Shown: positions 7,057 through 10,066 of the stretch, piece by piece | How the letters are laid out: each line of letters starts with the position of its first letter | Position numbering within the stretch: the stretch's first letter is position 1 | NCBI GenBank assembly: GCA_017556565.1 | Contig: JAFYMQ010000198.1 | Location: 1-10,066 of the forward strand | DNA: 10,066 nucleotides | Origin: Clostridia bacterium | Lineage (GTDB): Bacteria; Bacillota; Clostridia; Oscillospirales; Butyricicoccaceae | Direction of reading: 5' to 3' | Notes under the pieces: generated by a model | The model's input: the letters and a program-made list of their open reading frames with translations, nothing else | What the model was told of the DNA's origin: nothing | Databases searched by the model: none | Position numbers and translations under genes: made by a program

Positions 7057-8400
7057 TTAGTCCTTCCTTTCTTTTACCACGGTTATATAATCGGTTTTGT
7101 AATACTTGAATGCGGCAATTGCCTGCTCACTGAGCCGCTCACCGCATATTGCGATGGGCACGGCGGGCGGGCAGGAAACGGATGGCTGCGCCAGCACTCT
7201 GCCCAGACATTTGTCGGCCCTGACCGTCTCACAGGGGGCCAAAGACGCCTCCCTGATGCTCATAGCCCGCTCGCAGGGAGCAAGCTTGGGCGCATCGGCG
7301 GCGATGGGCAGCCGCTTGCGGATAAGGCGCAGGTTGGTAAACAGCGCGTCTATGCACTCCTCACCCAGCAGGGGCGACAGCATAAACACCACAAAATCAT
7401 CGTCGCTTGCCTCGGCGTGGATGTTCTTGTTTTCCAGCATTTTTGCCAGCTCCTTGCCGCGGTAGCCGTAGGGCTTGGCGCTGATGGTCAGCTTGAGTTC
7501 CTCGTCACCGAAGAGGGTGTAGCCCATGCCGCGAAGGGCGCCTTTCAGCTCGCGCACAAGGGGCACAAAATCCCGCAGAGCGCGGGGGAAGGTGTCGCTG
7601 AGGTACTTGTTGCAGCAGTCCAGCGACTGCAGGATCAGATATGACGGACTGGTCGAGCCGTAGAGCGCAAGCACGCTCCTGACCGCATCGGAGATGCTCC
7701 TGTCAATATCCCTGCGCAGATGCAGATATGCGCCGCCGGTCAGCACGGGCAGAGTTTTGTGAGCCGAGTCGCAGCACATATCTGCGCCCAACTCGATAGG
7801 ATGCCTGTGCAAAAATCTCAGGTACGCGCCGTGGGCGTTGTCCACCAGCAGCATAACGCCGCGGCTGCGGCAGACTGCCGAGATAGCGGCAATATCCACC
7901 GTGTTGCCCAGATAGTCGGGGGATGTCAGATACACGGCGCAGGGCAGAGTGTCGCTGTTGTCCAAAAACTCCGCCACGTCCTGAGCCGTCACGGGGCAGC
8001 TGAGATAGCTGTCCGAGTTTTTGGGATATATCCATGCCGCATCGGCGCCCGAGAGTGCGCAAGCGCTCATAAAGGCTCTGTGGGCGTTTCTGCCTGCGGC
8101 GATCAGGGGCGCTTTGCCCTCTCGCTGTGCCTGCATCAGGGCAAGATGCACCATTGCGCGGATGCACAGACTGCTGCCCTCGGTACTGTAATAGGTCAGC
8201 GCATCGAATATCTCGCCGGCAAGGCGCTCACTCTCGGCAATGATGCCGTCAGCCTCAAACAAACTGTCCGCACCCGAAATCTCGGTAATGTCCAGATGCT
8301 CAAAGCCCAGCATATCAAAGCCCTTGTGGCCGGGCATATGCAGGCGCATGGGTGCACTGTCCGAATATTTTTTTACAAAATCGCAGATGGGCGTGTTCAT
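7057..8400 (-). CDS. Orn/Lys/Arg decarboxylase-family PLP enzyme
   Basis: A fold-type I PLP enzyme, 447 aa, similar in length to the short Bacillus YaaO/SpeA-type decarboxylases and lacking the N-terminal wing domain of the large inducible enzymes. Visible motifs: RLHMPGHKG (19-27), the ISGADSLFEADG segment (41-52), YSTEGSS (71-77, the usual Ser/Thr-x-Gly phosphate loop), Asp187 in VDNAHGAY (pyridine-nitrogen Asp) and SAHKTLP with Lys215, the expected PLP Schiff base. The reaction is probably decarboxylation of a basic amino acid to a polyamine precursor; the substrate cannot be assigned from sequence. The start at 8398-8400 is chosen because MNTPICDFVKKY begins the conserved N terminus. A longer in-frame ATG (8487) lies inside scfB and adds unrelated residues. 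The start is 1 nt after the scfB stop, with GGGTGA just upstream, so translation is probably coupled. Confidence 0.9.
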   Translation of the reverse strand: MNTPICDFVKKYSDSAPMRLHMPGHKGFDMLGFEHLDITEISGADSLFEADGIIAESERLAGEIFDALTYYSTEGSSLCIRAMVHLALMQAQREGKAPLIAAGRNAHRAFMSACALSGADAAWIYPKNSDSYLSCPVTAQDVAEFLDNSDTLPCAVYLTSPDYLGNTVDIAAISAVCRSRGVMLLVDNAHGAYLRFLHRHPIELGADMCCDSAHKTLPVLTGGAYLHLRRDIDRSISDAVRSVLALYGSTSPSYLILQSLDCCNKYLSDTFPRALRDFVPLVRELKGALRGMGYTLFGDEELKLTISAKPYGYRGKELAKMLENKNIHAEASDDDFVVFMLSPLLGEECIDALFTNLRLIRKRLPIAADAPKLAPCERAMSIREASLAPCETVRADKCLGRVLAQPSVSCPPAVPIAICGERLSEQAIAAFKYYKTDYITVVKERKD

Positions 8401-8401
8401 A

Positions 8402-9781
8402 TCATTCACCCAACGCCTTGTGTACGGCAAGCGCCAGAGCGCATTCCATACGTTTGCGGAACAGCTTGCAGCCGTAGTCAAAAACACCGGTCACCGAGCC
8501 GGTGGAGTGGTATGCGTTGGCAGCGCAGCCGCCCGAACAATAGAGCCGTGCCCAGCAGTCGCAGCATTCGGGGTGGGCATAGACGTTGCAGGCGCGGAAC
8601 TCATCCTGCACCTCTTTGTTGGTCACGCCGTTGTAAATATCGCCCAGTTTGAAGCGCTCCTCGCCCACAAACTGATGGCAGGGGTACAAATCGCCCCAGG
8701 GTGTGACCGCCATATACTCTGTGCCCGAGCCGCAGCCCGAAATACGCTTGTAGATGCAGGGGCCGCCGGTCAGGTCGATCATGTAGTGGTAGAAGGTAAA
8801 AGGCTTGCCCGCCTTTTCGCGCTCGTACATCAGCTCGGCAAGCTTCTCGTACTGCTCAAGCACGATGGGCAGATCCTCCTCGGTCAGCTCGCCCTGCTCG
8901 CCGTGGGCGCAGACCACAGGCTCCATGCTCAGCTCATTGAAGCCAAGCTCAAGCATGGTCTCGATATCCTTGAGAAAATCGGGGTTATTGTGTGTAAAAG
9001 TGCCGCGCATATAGTAGCCCTTGCCGCCGCGGGCTTCGACGAACTTCTGAAACTTGGGCACGATGGTGTCCCAGCTGCCCTTGCCTGCGTAGTCGACGCG
9101 GAAGCGGTCGTGGACGTCCTTGCGGCCGTCCAGAGAAAGCACCACGTTGGCGCACTCACGGTTGGCAAAATCTATAACGTCATCGTCAACAAGCAGGCCG
9201 TTGGTGGTCAGGGTGAAGCGGAAGTTCTTGCCCTTTTCCTTTTCCACGCTGCGTGCGTAGGCAACAAGCTGCTTGACTACCTCAAAGTTCATCAGCGGCT
9301 CACCGCCGAAAAAGTCTACCTCAAGATTGCGCCTCGTTCCCGAGTTCTCCATGAGGAAATCCAAAGCCCGTTTGCCGGTCTCAAAGCTCATAACCGCACG
9401 CTCGCCCTGATACTTGCCCTGGCTGGCAAAGCAGTAGGCGCAGTTGAGGTTGCAGGTGTGGGCAATGTGCAGGCAGAGAGCCTTGACCACGCCGGCGGTC
9501 TTGTCTTTCAGCTGACCCGCCATGTCGCGGAAGGTATCGGGAGCAAACAGCTTGCCCGAATCTTTGAGCCCCTGCACCTGAGCGTAGCACTCCTCAATGT
9601 CCGAGGGGGTAATGTCGGCGCGATTCGCGTATTTGTCGCCGACGGATGCCAGAATCTCCTCGCGGCTTGCGCTCTCAAACATGGCAATAATGTCGTATGC
9701 CACCTCGTCCACCGCGTGAACCGAGCCCGAGCATACGTCAAGCACAATATTAAGACCGAGTAATTTGAATTGATGAATCAT
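8402..9781 (-). CDS. scfB: SCIFF peptide maturase (radical SAM/SPASM thioether-forming enzyme)
   Basis: A 459-aa radical SAM RiPP enzyme of the type (CteB, Tte1186) that installs Cys-to-Thr thioether bonds in the SCIFF precursor (six cysteines in forty-five residues), a ranthipeptide. Order of parts: an N-terminal recognition domain (RRE-like, about 1-90); the radical SAM cluster CNLNCAYC (Cys110, Cys114, Cys117); FFGGEPLMNF (158-166, SAM-binding GGE); TLTTNGLL; then a C-terminal SPASM domain. SPASM cysteines include Cys342, Cys350, Cys368, the canonical C406-x2-C409-x5-C415-x3-C419 and Cys438, enough for two auxiliary 4Fe-4S clusters. Length and motifs fit the family and nothing looks damaged. 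The start ATG at 9779-9781 has AAGGAG (9790-9795) 8 nt upstream. It is the first gene of the minus-strand cluster. The small precursor gene (scfA) normally found just upstream is not visible before the window edge. Confidence 0.95.
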   Translation of the reverse strand: MIHQFKLLGLNIVLDVCSGSVHAVDEVAYDIIAMFESASREEILASVGDKYANRADITPSDIEECYAQVQGLKDSGKLFAPDTFRDMAGQLKDKTAGVVKALCLHIAHTCNLNCAYCFASQGKYQGERAVMSFETGKRALDFLMENSGTRRNLEVDFFGGEPLMNFEVVKQLVAYARSVEKEKGKNFRFTLTTNGLLVDDDVIDFANRECANVVLSLDGRKDVHDRFRVDYAGKGSWDTIVPKFQKFVEARGGKGYYMRGTFTHNNPDFLKDIETMLELGFNELSMEPVVCAHGEQGELTEEDLPIVLEQYEKLAELMYEREKAGKPFTFYHYMIDLTGGPCIYKRISGCGSGTEYMAVTPWGDLYPCHQFVGEERFKLGDIYNGVTNKEVQDEFRACNVYAHPECCDCWARLYCSGGCAANAYHSTGSVTGVFDYGCKLFRKRMECALALAVHKALGE

Positions 9782-9789
9782 ATGTATAG

Positions 9790-9795
9790 CTCCTT
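9790..9795 (-). promoter_or_regulatory. Strong ribosome binding site of the SCIFF maturase
   Basis: AAGGAG on the minus strand, 8 nt before ATG 9781. It directly abuts the palindrome array upstream. I found no convincing -35/-10 pair on the minus strand between here and 10066, so the promoter may lie beyond the window. Confidence 0.75.
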
Positions 9796-9803
9796 AAAGG
9801 GTG

Positions 9804-9932
9804 ATGAATTGCAGATTACATCTGCATGAATTGACAATAAATTGTCATGAATTGGCTACGCCATGAATTGCGGTTAACACCGCATGAAGGTGTCCGCTCC
9901 GCTGACCTATCAAATACGTCCGCTACGCGGAC
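9804..9932. repeat. Array of different palindromes separated by ATGAATTG
   Basis: Four exact copies of ATGAATTG begin at 9804, 9826, 9847 and 9863, with a decayed copy at 9884. Between them lie dyads of unrelated sequence: GCAGAT-TAC-ATCTGC (9811-9825), GACAAT-AA-ATTGTC (9833-9846), GGC-TAC-GCC (9854-9862) and GCGGT-TAAC-ACCGC (9870-9883). An imperfect one follows around 9889-9907, and GTCCGC-TAC-GCGGAC lies at 9918-9932. The constant part is the spacer and the variable part keeps perfect symmetry. The array sits in the leader of scfB, so the RNA would carry a chain of hairpins just before the ribosome site. There is no coding frame of note. Confidence 0.75.
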
Positions 9933-9941
9933 ACAACTATT

Positions 9942-10066
9942 GAGGCTCCTTTGTGTAAAGGGAGCTGGCAGCCGAAGGCTGACTGAGGGATTGTCAACTC
10001 AAGCTTGCCGCGGGTACTACCCCTCCGGGTTGCTACGCAACCCACCTCCCCTGACAAGTGGAGGCA
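9942..10066. repeat. MITE-like imperfect palindromic intergenic element
   Basis: The left arm GAGGCTCCTTTGTGTAAAGG with GGAGCTGG is mirrored by the right arm CCACCTCCCCTGACAAGTGG ending AGGCA at the window edge. Inner hairpins are CAGCC-GAA-GGCTG (9969-9981) and GGGTTGC-TAC-GCAACCC (10027-10043), next to CTGAGGGATTG and ACCCCTCC half-sites. This layout matches a repeat family I recall as widespread between genes in gut Oscillospiraceae. It carries no transposase, so any mobility would need an enzyme in trans. It may continue past 10066. Confidence 0.65.

Noticed and set aside
6673..7644. A 323-codon + strand frame overlapping the C39-like and PLP genes
   Set aside because: It spans the junction of two well-supported minus-strand genes and their ribosome sites. 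Its composition is typical of antisense shadows.
8401..8487. Longer start for the PLP enzyme at 8487
   Set aside because: It adds 29 residues encoded within scfB that are unlike the family N terminus. The ATG at 8400 is correctly placed by the conserved start and the coupling signal.
8240..9763. A 507-codon open frame on the + strand, antisense to scfB and the PLP enzyme gene
   Set aside because: It is a shadow of GC-biased codons on the other strand. The minus-strand frames carry full radical SAM/SPASM and decarboxylase motifs, while this translation shows no recognisable domain.
9804..9932. Palindrome array as a CRISPR
   Set aside because: The constant unit is only 8 bp, the intervening segments are 9-15 bp and palindromic, and there are no cas genes. 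This is the opposite of a CRISPR repeat/spacer design.
9992..9997. TTGACA on the minus strand as a -35 box for scfB
   Set aside because: No TATAAT-like hexamer lies 16-18 nt downstream. The hexamer is part of the palindromic element.

Overview
The window looks like chromosomal DNA of a gut-type Clostridia member, most likely of the Oscillospiraceae/Ruminococcaceae. This rests on the AddAB recombination helicase-nuclease, a SCIFF-peptide radical SAM maturase (a class marker of Clostridia), the moderately high G+C coding style, and intergenic repeats of the AGGCTCC...GGGAGCTG...CTGAGGGATTG type common in that group. No rRNA, tRNA or CRISPR array was recognised.

Left part (1-4902, + strand). 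The first ~110 bases are AT-rich (about 37% G+C by hand count, against about 57% in the next 60 bases). They carry the end of a different reading frame that weakly resembles an IS1-type transposase. This breaks abruptly into the C-terminal ~440 codons of addB, the iron-sulfur/nuclease half of AddB. The N-terminal part of addB is absent and the upstream frame is closed by stops. An apparently complete addA (1157 aa) follows with a 14-bp overlap. AddAB processes double-strand DNA ends for recombination.

Middle (4903-6169). A spacer holds a strong GC hairpin, a degenerate 7-bp repeat tract and an intrinsic terminator. It is followed by a probable extended -10 promoter and a 284-aa lipoprotein with a long Pro/Thr/Ser linker containing an internal duplication. 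A run of hairpins ending in a bidirectional terminator separates this gene from the convergent cluster to its right.

Right part (6170-9781, - strand), in transcription order: a SCIFF maturase (radical SAM/SPASM, all cluster cysteines present), an Orn/Lys/Arg-decarboxylase-family PLP enzyme (1-nt gap), a C39-like cysteine peptidase without a signal peptide (3-nt gap), and, after 56 nt containing a hairpin, a small TIGR04076-like protein. The first three are packed tightly enough to suggest translational coupling. This is the most interesting context in the window because a papain/C39-fold protease is co-transcribed with a RiPP maturase. The SCIFF precursor gene expected just upstream of the maturase is not visible. 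The 285 bases upstream to the window edge instead hold an array of different perfect palindromes separated by copies of ATGAATTG, then a MITE-like imperfect palindromic element that runs to the edge.
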